Shown here: positions 27,119 to 35,273 of the stretch, piece after piece
Layout of the letters: each line of letters begins with the position of its first letter
How positions within the stretch are numbered: the first letter of the stretch is position 1
Assembly (NCBI GenBank): GCA_947629915.1
Contig: CANRFN010000004.1
Coordinates: 1-64,000 of the forward strand
Reading direction: 5' to 3'
DNA: 64,000 bases
From: an uncultured Oscillospiraceae bacterium
Lineage (GTDB): Bacteria; Bacillota; Clostridia; Oscillospirales; Oscillospiraceae
The notes under the pieces: generated by a model
Database searches by the model: none
Told to the model about the DNA's origin: nothing
What the model saw: the letters and a program-made list of their open reading frames with translations, nothing else
Translations under genes and position numbers: made by a program

Positions 27119-27574
27119 ATGCGCCGAAAAATCATTGCCGTGCTGCTGTCTGTTCTGATTCTGCTGGCTGTCTGCGCCACTGCAGTCCAGCTGTCCCGCC
27201 ATGCTGCAGCGCAGGCGGAGGAGAGCCTTGCAGGAAGCTTCTATGTGTACGAGCTGAGAGAGGCCTCCTATCACTTTCTGGCCATCTCCCCTGATCGAGA
27301 AGCGCTCGCCGCGGATCGAGACTACCTTCTGGGGATGGCCAGCTTCAAGTCTGCCATCGACATGCTGCAGTTTCGCCCCGCCGAGAGCCGCAACCACACG
27401 TACTTCTCCGATGTGTACCGCGCCATGCTGCAGGCCGGGATCACCAAAGACAACGCGCCGCTGTATCTAGAACTGGGACAGCATCTGGCGGCGCTGGCGG
27501 AGGCACCGGAGGACCCCGCCATCGCAAACCAGATCTTAAATCTCCGCAACGCCTTTGATCCCGGCGTGTCCTGA
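27119..27574 (+). CDS. Small membrane-anchored protein, paralogue A
   Basis: This 151-residue protein has a basic start (MRRK), one hydrophobic N-terminal helix (residues 5-22) and an exported mostly helical domain rich in Ala/Glu/Leu. The family is not recognised. It aligns with the next gene product along its length: LREASYHF with LKEAATHF, LGQHLAALAEAPEDP with LGELCGALAEDPWDE, and ILNLR with ISDLR. The pair is therefore a tandem duplication. The ATG has AAGGAAGGG upstream. The helical exported part may be a protein-interaction or chemoreceptor-like sensor bundle, but that is a guess. Confidence 0.7.
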   Translation: MRRKIIAVLLSVLILLAVCATAVQLSRHAAAQAEESLAGSFYVYELREASYHFLAISPDREALAADRDYLLGMASFKSAIDMLQFRPAESRNHTYFSDVYRAMLQAGITKDNAPLYLELGQHLAALAEAPEDPAIANQILNLRNAFDPGVS

Positions 27575-27610
27575 GGCACGAACGGCGGGCTGGAAAGAAG
27601 GTCACCTCTC

Positions 27611-28048
27611 ATGGACAAAAAGCAGACAGCAAAAAGGGCGATTGCCTTAGCGGCAGCGGCACTGCTCCTTCTGGCGGCCGTGGTTCTCTCGGCGCAGACT
27701 GCCGCCCGGAGCTCAGAGCAAAACCTCCGGCTGCAGTCCTTCCAGGACAACCTGAAGGAGGCCGCAACCCACTTTGGGAACATGGCGGTGGGGGACCCCC
27801 ACTTGGCAGCGGAGTACACCCAGGGCATGAGCTGCTTCTATGCGGCGTTCCGCATCTGGGAAGACGTGCCGGGTTCCTACAGCGGCGCCTTCCGGGCCCT
27901 CTACTATGATCTCCTCTACGCAAAACAGGACGCGGACACCATCCAGGTCTTCCACCGGTTGGGGGAGCTCTGCGGGGCGCTGGCGGAGGATCCCTGGGAC
28001 GAGACGCTCTATTTCCAGATCTCAGACCTGCGCTATTCCCTGGCGTAG
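27611..28048 (+). CDS. Small membrane-anchored protein, paralogue B
   Basis: This 145-residue partner of the preceding gene starts 37 nt after its stop, with AAGAAGG 9 nt before the ATG. It has the same layout: MDKKQTAKR, one hydrophobic helix (10-28), then an exported alpha-helical region ending in LYFQISDLRYSLA. Sequence identity to paralogue A is modest, so the duplication is old and both copies appear intact. No catalytic motif is visible. The two genes share a transcript ending at the terminator near 28350. Confidence 0.7.
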   Translation: MDKKQTAKRAIALAAAALLLLAAVVLSAQTAARSSEQNLRLQSFQDNLKEAATHFGNMAVGDPHLAAEYTQGMSCFYAAFRIWEDVPGSYSGAFRALYYDLLYAKQDADTIQVFHRLGELCGALAEDPWDETLYFQISDLRYSLA

Positions 28049-28328
28049 GATGCTTCGTGACGGGGCAATCTGTCCCGCGGCTTCCCCTGCAGAGGGGACG
28101 GAGACCAGTTTCTCCCTGATCCGGGAACTTGTCTAATCGGACACAGGATCTGCCGGATTGTCCATTTCGGGTCCCAACCCCTTGCGCAAATCTCCAAAAC
28201 CCGGTAAAATGGCCTCGTTGTCCGGCGTATCCCCCTGTTGCTTCCCCACTTCAGGCGGCGGTGCCCCGAGCACAGGTTACGGAGGCAGACCCCCAGCTGT
28301 TCTCCGGCCATTGTTTCTGAAACAAGCT

Positions 28329-28374
28329 AGGCGGCCGTCCCCGGTTCCCCGGGGACGGCCGCCTGGCTTTTCTG
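28329..28374. terminator. Bidirectional terminator between the small pair and pheT
   Basis: Perfect 16-bp stem (28329-28344 with 28349-28364), TTCC loop and TTTT nearby on the plus strand; the minus strand reads TTGTTTC after the stem. The 280 nt between 28049 and this hairpin contain no gene I can support. Confidence 0.85.
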
Positions 28375-28384
28375 TGCTTTTGGA

Positions 28385-31093
28385 TCAGCGGAGCACGGCG
28401 CCGCAGCTGCGCTCCAGCTCCTCCAGGATGGACTTCACGTCCCGGTCCGCCTCTTCACTGGTGAGAGAGCGGTCGTCTGCCCGGAGGGTGAGGCTGAAGG
28501 CCACGGACTTCTTGCCCGGCAGGATGCCGGCGCCCCGGTAGATGTCGAAGAGCTGCACGTCCTTGAGAAGGCCCATGGCGCCGGTGCGGATGGCGCTCTC
28601 CAGCTGGCCCACCGTCACGGACTCGTTGCAGACCACGGCGATGTCCCGCTCCACGGCGGGATACTTGGGCAGAGACACGTACTCGGGGTCTGGTCCCTTG
28701 GCCTGCATCAGGGCGTCGAAGGCCAGCTCGGCGCAGTAGATCTCCCCGTCCACGCCGTAGTTTCTGGCCACGTTGGGGTGGATCTGGCCGAAGTACCCGA
28801 TGACATTGTCCCCGGACTTCACCGCGGCCACCCGGCCGGGGTGATAGGACACGGTGGGGGCCAGGCCCGGCGCCGGCTCATAGGAGCCATCCTGGGCGCG
28901 GATGGCCTTCAGGATGGCCTCGATATAGCCCTTGAAGGTGTAGAAGTCCATGCCGTCCCCGTAGGCGCCCATGGAGAGCACCTTCTTCTCCACGGCCAGG
29001 CCGTCCGGGCCGCCGGGCAGGTAGATCCGGCCCAGCTCATAGAGCTTCACGTTCTTGTTGCGGTAGTTCCAGTTGCGGGCCACGATCTCCAGCATGGAGG
29101 GCAGGGTGGTGGTGCGCATGATGGAGGTGTCCTCGCCCAGGGGGTTCAGGATCTTGAAGGACTGGCGCATGGGGTCGTCTGCGGGCCAGCCGATCTTATC
29201 ATAGGCGGTGGGGGAGATGAAGGAGTAGGTGATGATCTCATCGAAACCGCAGTGCCGGCAGCTCTCCCCCAGCTGGTTCTCCAGCTTCTGGGTGGGAGAG
29301 TAGCCGCCCTGGGTGGTCTGGCCCACCATCAGGGTGTTGGGGATGTTGTTGTACCCGTAGAAGCGGGCCACCTCTTCGGCAAGGTCCGCCATCCGCTTCA
29401 CATCGCCCCGCCAGGACGGCACCGTTACCTGATCCCCGTCCACCTGGAAGTCCAGCTTCCGGAGGATGCGCACCATGTCCTCTGCGGGGACCTTGGTGCC
29501 CAGAAGGGCGTTGATCTTGTCCGGCTCCAGCTTCACCACGGTGGGCTGGGGCACGTTGTTCAGGATGTCGATGACGCCGTCCACCACCTCGCCGGCGCCC
29601 AGCAGCTCCACCAGTTCACAGGCCCGGTTCACCGCCGGCAGGGTGTTCAGGGGATCCAGGCCCTTCTCGAACTTGGCGGAGGCCTCGGTGCGCATGCCCA
29701 GAGCCAGGGCGCCCTTGCGGATGCAGGTGCCATCGAAGCAGGCGGACTCGAAGACCACATCGGTGGTGTCCGCCACGATCTCACTGTTCAGACCGCCCAT
29801 GATGCCGGCCAGGCCCACCGCCCGGGTCTCATCGGCGATCACCAGGTGGTTGGCGGTGAGGGTGTGGACGTTGTTGTCCAGGGTGGTGAGCTGCTCTCCC
29901 TCGGCGGCCCGGCGGACGATGATCTTGCCGCCGTGGACGTAGCGGTAGTCGAAGGCGTGCATGGGCTGGCCGTACTCCAGCATGACGTAGTTGGTGATGT
30001 CCACGATGTTGTTGATGGGGCGCACGCCCATGGAGCGGAGCCGCTCCCGCATCCACTTGGGGGAGGGGGCGATCTTCACGTTGCGCACCATGCGGGCGGT
30101 GTAGCGGGGCACCAGGTCTGCGTCCGGGGTCTCCACGTCCAGCAGCTCCACGAGAGAGCCCTCTGCCCCGCCCTTCACCACCGGGGTGTGGAGGGTGAGG
30201 GGCGCGTCAAAGGTGGCGGCGGCCTCCCGGGCGAGACCGATCACGCTGAGGCAGTCCGGGCGGTTGGGGGTGATCTCGAACTCCACCACATGGTCGTCCG
30301 CGTTGATCACCGGCTTGATGTCATCGCCGGGCTTGCAGTCCTCCTGGAGGATGAAGATGCCGTCCGGGATGCAGTTGGGGAACTCTTTCTGCTCCGCCCG
30401 GAGGTCCGCCAGGGTGCAGATGGTGTTGGTCTTGGTGTTGAATGCCACCAGGTCCCAGCTGTGGATGTTCTGGCACGGGGTCTCCAGGGATACCTCCTTC
30501 AGGGTGCTGTCTGCGGGGTACACCAGGGTAACCGTCCAGCGGCCGTCTCCCGCATAGGAGACCGCGGACACGCCGGCGCAGATCACCGGGCCGAACACCT
30601 TGGCGCCGGGCTGGATGTCTGCGGGGATGGAGGGCTTATTCGGGTCGATGGGGTGGTAGTTGTTCAGCAGGGCCGCCGCCGTGATGACGCCGTAGGGGAA
30701 GTCCCGCTCGTCCAGGCCCAGCTCCTTCATGGAGCACAGCATACCGTTGGACTTCACCCCCCGGAGGTTGCCCTTCTCGATCTTCTTGCCGCCGGGCAGG
30801 GTGGACTTGTGCAGGGCCACGGGGACCAGATCCCCCTCGTGGATGTTCCAGGCGCCGGTTACGATCTGCACCGGGGCGTCCCTGCCCACGTCCAGCATGC
30901 ACACGAACATGTGGTCTGAGTTGGGGTGCTTCTCGATGGAGACAATTCTGCCCACCACCACGTTGCTGATCTCAGCGCCCAGGTCTGTGGTGCCCTCTAC
31001 CTTGGAGCCGGAGAGGGTCATGGCCTCGGCAAAGGCCCGGTCTCCCGCGTCTACGTGGACAAACTCTTCCAGCCATTTTCTGCTCAAATTCAT
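28385..31093 (-). CDS. pheT: Phenylalanine-tRNA ligase beta subunit with an internal insertion
   Basis: At 902 residues it is about 100 longer than usual. Residues 1-130 form the start of the tRNA-binding EMAP-like domain (KHPNSDHMFVC, VKSNGMLCSMKELGL). Residues 132-240 are an extra block inside this domain, after which the normal sequence resumes (EITPNRPDCLSVIG). The B3/B4 editing domain, B5 and the ferredoxin-like anticodon domain (PKYPAVERDIAVV) follow. With PheS it forms the alpha2-beta2 synthetase that charges tRNA-Phe and edits Tyr-tRNA-Phe. It lies last in the T-box-controlled operon, 20 nt after pheS. Confidence 0.95.
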   Translation of the reverse strand: MNLSRKWLEEFVHVDAGDRAFAEAMTLSGSKVEGTTDLGAEISNVVVGRIVSIEKHPNSDHMFVCMLDVGRDAPVQIVTGAWNIHEGDLVPVALHKSTLPGGKKIEKGNLRGVKSNGMLCSMKELGLDERDFPYGVITAAALLNNYHPIDPNKPSIPADIQPGAKVFGPVICAGVSAVSYAGDGRWTVTLVYPADSTLKEVSLETPCQNIHSWDLVAFNTKTNTICTLADLRAEQKEFPNCIPDGIFILQEDCKPGDDIKPVINADDHVVEFEITPNRPDCLSVIGLAREAAATFDAPLTLHTPVVKGGAEGSLVELLDVETPDADLVPRYTARMVRNVKIAPSPKWMRERLRSMGVRPINNIVDITNYVMLEYGQPMHAFDYRYVHGGKIIVRRAAEGEQLTTLDNNVHTLTANHLVIADETRAVGLAGIMGGLNSEIVADTTDVVFESACFDGTCIRKGALALGMRTEASAKFEKGLDPLNTLPAVNRACELVELLGAGEVVDGVIDILNNVPQPTVVKLEPDKINALLGTKVPAEDMVRILRKLDFQVDGDQVTVPSWRGDVKRMADLAEEVARFYGYNNIPNTLMVGQTTQGGYSPTQKLENQLGESCRHCGFDEIITYSFISPTAYDKIGWPADDPMRQSFKILNPLGEDTSIMRTTTLPSMLEIVARNWNYRNKNVKLYELGRIYLPGGPDGLAVEKKVLSMGAYGDGMDFYTFKGYIEAILKAIRAQDGSYEPAPGLAPTVSYHPGRVAAVKSGDNVIGYFGQIHPNVARNYGVDGEIYCAELAFDALMQAKGPDPEYVSLPKYPAVERDIAVVCNESVTVGQLESAIRTGAMGLLKDVQLFDIYRGAGILPGKKSVAFSLTLRADDRSLTSEEADRDVKSILEELERSCGAVLR

Positions 31094-31113
31094 GGTCTAT
31101 TTGCTCTCCTCTC

Positions 31114-32139
31114 TCAGAACTGCTCCAGGAACCGCACGTCGTTTTCGAAGATCAGGCGGAGGTCGTCGATCTTGAACCGGCGCATGGCGGTGCGCTCCAG
31201 GCCGAAGCCGAAGGCCCAGCCGGACCACTCGTTGGGGTCTATGCCGGCCATCTCCAGCACCCGGGGGTGGATCATGCCGGCGCCCAGCAGCTCAATCCAG
31301 CCCTCGCCCTTGCAGGTGGGGCAGCCCACGCCGCCGCACTTGTGGCACTGGACGTCCACTTCGCAGCTGGGCTCGGTGAAGGGGAAGTGGTGGGGGCGGA
31401 ACCGGGTCTTGGTGCCGACGCCGTACATCCGCTCCACCACGGTGTTCAGGGTGCCCTTCAGGTCCGCCATGGTGACGCCCTTGTCGATCACCATGCCCTC
31501 CACCTGGTGGAACATGGGGGAGTGGGTGGCGTCCACCTCGTCCTTGCGGTACACCCGGCCGGGGGCGATGATGCGGATGGGCAGGGGCATGGAGTCCATG
31601 GCCCGGACCTGCATGGGGCTGGTCTGGGAGCGCAGCATGACCCGGCTGTCCGCATCGAAGTAGAAGGTGTCGGACCAATCCCGGGAGGGGTGGCCCTCTT
31701 CGGCGTTCAGCCGGTCGAAGTTCAGCTGGGCCAGCTCGATCTCGGGGCCGTCCAGCACGGTGAAGCCCATGCCGATGAAGATCTCCTTCATCTCGTCCAG
31801 GGCGATATACATGGGGTGGCGATGGCCTTCCGGGACGGGGACGCCGGGTACCGTGACGTCCAGGGTCTCCGCCTTCAGTTTGGCCTCCAGGGCGGCCGCC
31901 TCCAGGTTTTTGGCGGTGCTGTCCAGGGCCTCCTCCAGGGCGGCCCGCACCTCGTTGGCCAGCTGGCCCATGGCGGGCCGCTCCTCCGGGGACAGCTTGC
32001 CCATCTGCTTCAGCACGGCGGTGAGCTCGCCCTTCTTGCCCAGATAGCGCACTCTGAGCTCGTCCAGATCCACTTTTGAGGCGGCGCCCTCAAACGCGGC
32101 CAGTGCCGCAGCGCGGATCTTTGCCAGTTGTTCTCTCAT
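31114..32139 (-). CDS. pheS: Phenylalanine-tRNA ligase alpha subunit
   Basis: At 341 residues it is standard. The N-terminal coiled coil (1-85) is followed by the class II core with HPMY, motif 2 in GRVYRKDEVDATHSPMFHQ, the zinc-like CHKCGGVGCPTCKG segment and motif 3 GFGLERTAMRRF. The PheS active site binds Phe and ATP. It starts 6 nt after the elaA stop, so the two share one transcript below the T-box leader. Confidence 0.97.
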   Translation of the reverse strand: MREQLAKIRAAALAAFEGAASKVDLDELRVRYLGKKGELTAVLKQMGKLSPEERPAMGQLANEVRAALEEALDSTAKNLEAAALEAKLKAETLDVTVPGVPVPEGHRHPMYIALDEMKEIFIGMGFTVLDGPEIELAQLNFDRLNAEEGHPSRDWSDTFYFDADSRVMLRSQTSPMQVRAMDSMPLPIRIIAPGRVYRKDEVDATHSPMFHQVEGMVIDKGVTMADLKGTLNTVVERMYGVGTKTRFRPHHFPFTEPSCEVDVQCHKCGGVGCPTCKGEGWIELLGAGMIHPRVLEMAGIDPNEWSGWAFGFGLERTAMRRFKIDDLRLIFENDVRFLEQF

Positions 32140-32145
32140 ATGATT

Positions 32146-32625
32146 TCAGTCTCCTTTTCTGATCCTGTTTGCATTTTTGCTCTGCTCCAGGAGGGATACC
32201 GCCATCCCCACATGGGGAATGCCGTCCTCCAGGTAGGTCTCGGTCACCGGGGTGAAGCCGAACTTCTCGTAGAAGCCCCTGGCCTGACACTGGGCGCTGA
32301 TGCGGATCCGATCGGCTCCTAGCCGGTACCAGGCGGTCTTCAGCCCTGCGGTGAAAACGGCCCTTCCGTGGCCCTGGCCGTGGGTGCGGGACACCACCCG
32401 GCCGATGGACACCTCCGGGTAGGCGATCCCCGCCGGCAGCACCCGCAAGGTGGCCAGCAGCTCCTTCTTCTCCCAGAGCATCACATGGATGGCCAGCTGG
32501 TCCCGGTTGTCCAGGTCCTGGTACGGGCAGTTCTGCTCCACCACAAAGACCTCCGCCCGGAGCCGCAGCAGGGCGTAGAGTTCGTCCAGAGTGAGCGCGG
32601 TGAATGGCTTTACCGTGATCTCCAA
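32146..32625 (-). CDS. elaA: ElaA-like GNAT acetyltransferase
   Basis: At 159 residues it has the ElaA pattern: LYALLRLRAEVFVVEQNCPYQDLD near the N-terminus (here split by positions 16-39), IGRVVSRTHGQGHGRAVF for acetyl-CoA binding and AQCQARGFYEKFGF near the end. The TTG start at 32625 has a GGGGGAG site 6 nt upstream, and no better ATG exists. Known members are uncharacterised N-acetyltransferases. Its position between a phenylalanine-type T-box and pheS is unusual and means it is induced when tRNA-Phe is uncharged. The target is unknown. Confidence 0.85.
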   Translation of the reverse strand: MEITVKPFTALTLDELYALLRLRAEVFVVEQNCPYQDLDNRDQLAIHVMLWEKKELLATLRVLPAGIAYPEVSIGRVVSRTHGQGHGRAVFTAGLKTAWYRLGADRIRISAQCQARGFYEKFGFTPVTETYLEDGIPHVGMAVSLLEQSKNANRIRKGD

Positions 32626-32676
32626 TTTGTCTCCCCCCTCTGTCCGTCTCTTGGAGTCGGCGCCGCCCAGGGCAGC

Positions 32677-32712
32677 AAAAAAGCCCTCCGTCCCACTGCC
32701 GGGACGAAAGGC
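32677..32712 (-). terminator. T-box-regulated terminator
   Basis: The stem (32712-32701 with 32694-32683) on the minus strand is followed by six T residues (32682-32677). It competes with the antiterminator that contains the T-box sequence. Confidence 0.9.
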
Positions 32713-32916
32713 TGCCTGCAGCACTTCCGCGGTACCACCCGCTGTTCGCACGAGACCGTGCGCACTCACTGCCCCGATAACGGCGGACCGCCGTCCTGCT
32801 CTCACAGGCCGCTCCCGGGCGAACCAGGCGCCAGACTCCCAGGCGGCTCTCAGCCGGTGACCGCCACTCTCTGCAGGGACTCCTTATGCTGCCATTTTCC
32901 CGTTCCTCGCAATTTG
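32677..32916 (-). promoter_or_regulatory. T-box leader (probably tRNA-Phe) of elaA-pheS-pheT
   Basis: The minus-strand RNA from about 32916 contains the invariant T-box GGGTGGTACCGCGG (32740-32727), a long Stem I region and a terminator just downstream. A TTC triplet in the Stem I arm (about 32826-32822, in GGTTCGCC) is a good candidate specifier for Phe, which agrees with the downstream synthetase genes. Uncharged tRNA-Phe would stabilise the antiterminator and allow transcription. The specifier position was judged by eye without folding. Confidence 0.92.
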
Positions 32917-32923
32917 CCCACCA

Positions 32924-32952
32924 TATATAACACAATGCCAGTTGAAATGCAA
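32924..32952 (-). promoter_or_regulatory. Promoter of the T-box/pheST operon
   Basis: Minus strand: -35 TTGCAT (32952-32947), 17-bp spacer, -10 TATATA (32929-32924). Its -35 shares one base pair with the divergent nnr promoter. Confidence 0.75.
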
Positions 32953-32970
32953 GTGGTAATCCGCTATAAT
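32942..32970 (+). promoter_or_regulatory. Promoter of the nnr-alr-ndoA operon
   Basis: Plus strand: -35 TTGAAA (32942-32947), 17-bp spacer, perfect -10 TATAAT (32965-32970), about 65 bp before the nnr start. Confidence 0.8.
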
Positions 32971-33034
32971 GTGGCGGAAAAAATGCGATCTCCGCCGGCA
33001 AACTGCCTTCCGGCGCACAGAAAGGGGCTTTTTC

Positions 33035-34618
33035 ATGCTCACCCTCGCCACCGCGGCCCAGATGCGGGAACTGGACCGGGCCGCCATTCAGGACAATCAC
33101 ATCCCCTCCCTGCAGCTGATGGAGCGGGCCGCCGCCGGCGTGGTCTCAGCGGTGAAACGGCGCTTTCCCCTCTCCGGAAGTGCATATACCCCCCGGATCG
33201 CGGTGTTCTGCGGTCCCGGCAACAACGGCGGAGACGGCTTTGCTGCAGCTTGGATGCTGCTCCGGGGCGGATACACCGTGCGCACCTTCCTTCTGGGAGA
33301 TCGAAATCGGCAGACACCAGACGCCGCGGAGATGGCCGCCCGGCTGGAGGCCGCAGGGGGCACGGTGGAATCCTTCCACGCCCTTATGCAGGCCCCCGAT
33401 GGGGCGTGGAATCTCAACGCCTGGCTGGACAGCGCAGACTGCATCATAGACGCCATCTTCGGCATCGGCCTCACCCGGGAGGTGCAGGGAGACTTTCTCT
33501 CCGCCATTCAGCTGATCAACCTGGTTCTCTGTCCAGTCATCGCCTGCGACATCCCCTCCGGCGTCCACACAGACAGCGGCGCCGTGCTGGGGGATGCGGT
33601 GGAGGCGGAGGAGACGGTGACCTTCTCCCTGCCAAAGCCCGGCCTCTATCTGGGAGAGGGCGGCGCCTGTTCCGGTACCGTCACCGTTGTAGGCATCGGC
33701 ATTCCCGCCGAACTGATCCGGAAGCTGGAGGACCAGCAGTACCTGCACCTCTGGACCGGGGATCTCACCCTGCCCCACCGCCCCCGCACCGCCCACAAGG
33801 GCACCTTCGGCAGGCTTCTGCTGCTGGCCGGCAGCCGGGGTTATACCGGCGCCCCGGCCCTGGCGGCAGATGCGGCGGTGCGCTGCGGGGCGGGTCTCGT
33901 CCACCTGGCCGTGCCGGAGGACATCTACCCCGTCCTGGCGGCAAAGTGCACCGAGGCCATGCCCTTCCCCATGCCGGAGCGGTATGAGGACCTGTTGGAG
34001 CTGGCGGGCAAGTGCGATGCCGTTCTGGCGGGCCCCGGTCTGGGACACTCCCCGGCGGGGATGGAGGCCGCCCTCCGGCTCATCCGGGACACGAATGTGC
34101 CCCTAGTGCTGGACGCAGATGGAATCAACGCCCTCGCCCGGCATAATCCGGACCCGGACATGCATATGCATGGGTTGAAACTGCGCTCCGCCCCCACGGT
34201 GCTCACCCCCCACGATGGCGAGTTTGCCCGTCTCACCGGCCAGGCTCTGCCCCTGGAGAACCGGCTGGAACAGGCGATGTCTTTTGCCCGGGAGAACCGG
34301 TGCATTCTGGTCCTGAAGGGCCACTGCACGATCATAGCGGGCCCGGACGGAGAGGTGCTTCTCAGCCGCTCCGGCAACCCCGGCATGGCGAAAGGCGGCT
34401 CCGGAGACGTGCTGGCGGGGATGATCACCGCATTTCTGGGCCAGAAGATCCTGCTGGACCGCTTCGGCCCGCTGCAGCTCACCGCGGCTGCGGTATTCTG
34501 GCACGGCGCCGCGGGAGACCTGGCCGCAGCGGATCTGGGGGAGTATTCCATGACCCCATCGGACCTCCTGCAGCGGATCCCGGCGGTGCTCAAGGCCCAC
34601 ACGGAGGGCAGTTTCTAA
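33035..34618 (+). CDS. nnr: Bifunctional NAD(P)H-hydrate epimerase / ADP-dependent NAD(P)H-hydrate dehydratase
   Basis: At 527 residues it joins an N-terminal YjeF_N epimerase domain (1-215, with GPGNNGGDGFAAA and DAIFGIGLTR) to a C-terminal ribokinase-like dehydratase (230-520, with KGTFGRLLLLAGS, LTPHDGEFARL and KGGSGDVLAG). The pair repairs damaged NADHX/NADPHX. The ATG at 33035 follows AAAGGGG; the upstream frame has no site. It heads the operon with a lipoprotein, alr and ndoA, an order widely shared in Firmicutes. Confidence 0.95.
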   Translation: MLTLATAAQMRELDRAAIQDNHIPSLQLMERAAAGVVSAVKRRFPLSGSAYTPRIAVFCGPGNNGGDGFAAAWMLLRGGYTVRTFLLGDRNRQTPDAAEMAARLEAAGGTVESFHALMQAPDGAWNLNAWLDSADCIIDAIFGIGLTREVQGDFLSAIQLINLVLCPVIACDIPSGVHTDSGAVLGDAVEAEETVTFSLPKPGLYLGEGGACSGTVTVVGIGIPAELIRKLEDQQYLHLWTGDLTLPHRPRTAHKGTFGRLLLLAGSRGYTGAPALAADAAVRCGAGLVHLAVPEDIYPVLAAKCTEAMPFPMPERYEDLLELAGKCDAVLAGPGLGHSPAGMEAALRLIRDTNVPLVLDADGINALARHNPDPDMHMHGLKLRSAPTVLTPHDGEFARLTGQALPLENRLEQAMSFARENRCILVLKGHCTIIAGPDGEVLLSRSGNPGMAKGGSGDVLAGMITAFLGQKILLDRFGPLQLTAAAVFWHGAAGDLAAADLGEYSMTPSDLLQRIPAVLKAHTEGSF

Positions 34619-34643
34619 TCCAACGAACCGGGAGGAACCGGCC

Positions 34644-35273
34644 TTGCGCAGACTGCTGACCTGCGTACTGATGATAACCCTTCTCACGGCCTGCGCCGCG
34701 GGAGGCGAGGACCCGGAGGTGGCCGCCGGCGCGATTCAAGACGCATACCGGGCCATGGAGGGCTGCACCGCCACGGTGGCACTCACCGCCGAGATCGGCA
34801 CCAAAGTATACACCTTCACCCTGGAGGCGGACTGCCATCGGGAGGGCGACACCGTGCTCACGGTTACCGCGCCGGAGCTGCTGGCCGGCATCACCGCCCG
34901 GGTGCGCCCCCAGGAGACCGTGCTGGAGTACGATGGCGCCGGCCTCTCCCTGGGGGATCTGGACGGCCAGGGGCTCACGCCCCTGAACGCCGTCCCCGCC
35001 ATTCTCTACGAGGCGGCCCGCGGGTACACCGCAGACTGCGTCTGGGCGGACCCGGACCGCACCCAGCTCACCATCACCACCCGGGACCCCGCGGCGGCCG
35101 CCGGCGCCGGCACGGAGTACCGGATGCGCTTTCGGCGCTCAGACTGCGCCCTGCTGCAGGCGGAGATCTCCGCAGGCGGGGTGCAGGTGCTCACCGCCGA
35201 TGTTCAAAATTTCACTTTCACACAGGCAGAGGTAGATCAAAATGGCAATGGAGACCATGCGGACCTGGGCTGA
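34644..35273 (+). CDS. Lipoprotein of the YdcC/LolA-like type
   Basis: The 209-residue product has a lipoprotein signal with lipobox LLTAC (Cys about residue 16). The mature domain of alternating beta strands (YTFTLEADCHREGDTVLTV, LEYDGAGLSLGDL) resembles the LolA/GerS/YdcC fold. The B. subtilis counterpart ydcC lies directly upstream of alr, exactly as here. GerS in C. difficile is a germination lipoprotein, but whether this one acts in spores is unknown. The TTG start has GGGAGG 8 nt upstream. The last 32 nt overlap the start of alr in another frame. Confidence 0.75.
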   Translation: MRRLLTCVLMITLLTACAAGGEDPEVAAGAIQDAYRAMEGCTATVALTAEIGTKVYTFTLEADCHREGDTVLTVTAPELLAGITARVRPQETVLEYDGAGLSLGDLDGQGLTPLNAVPAILYEAARGYTADCVWADPDRTQLTITTRDPAAAAGAGTEYRMRFRRSDCALLQAEISAGGVQVLTADVQNFTFTQAEVDQNGNGDHADLG

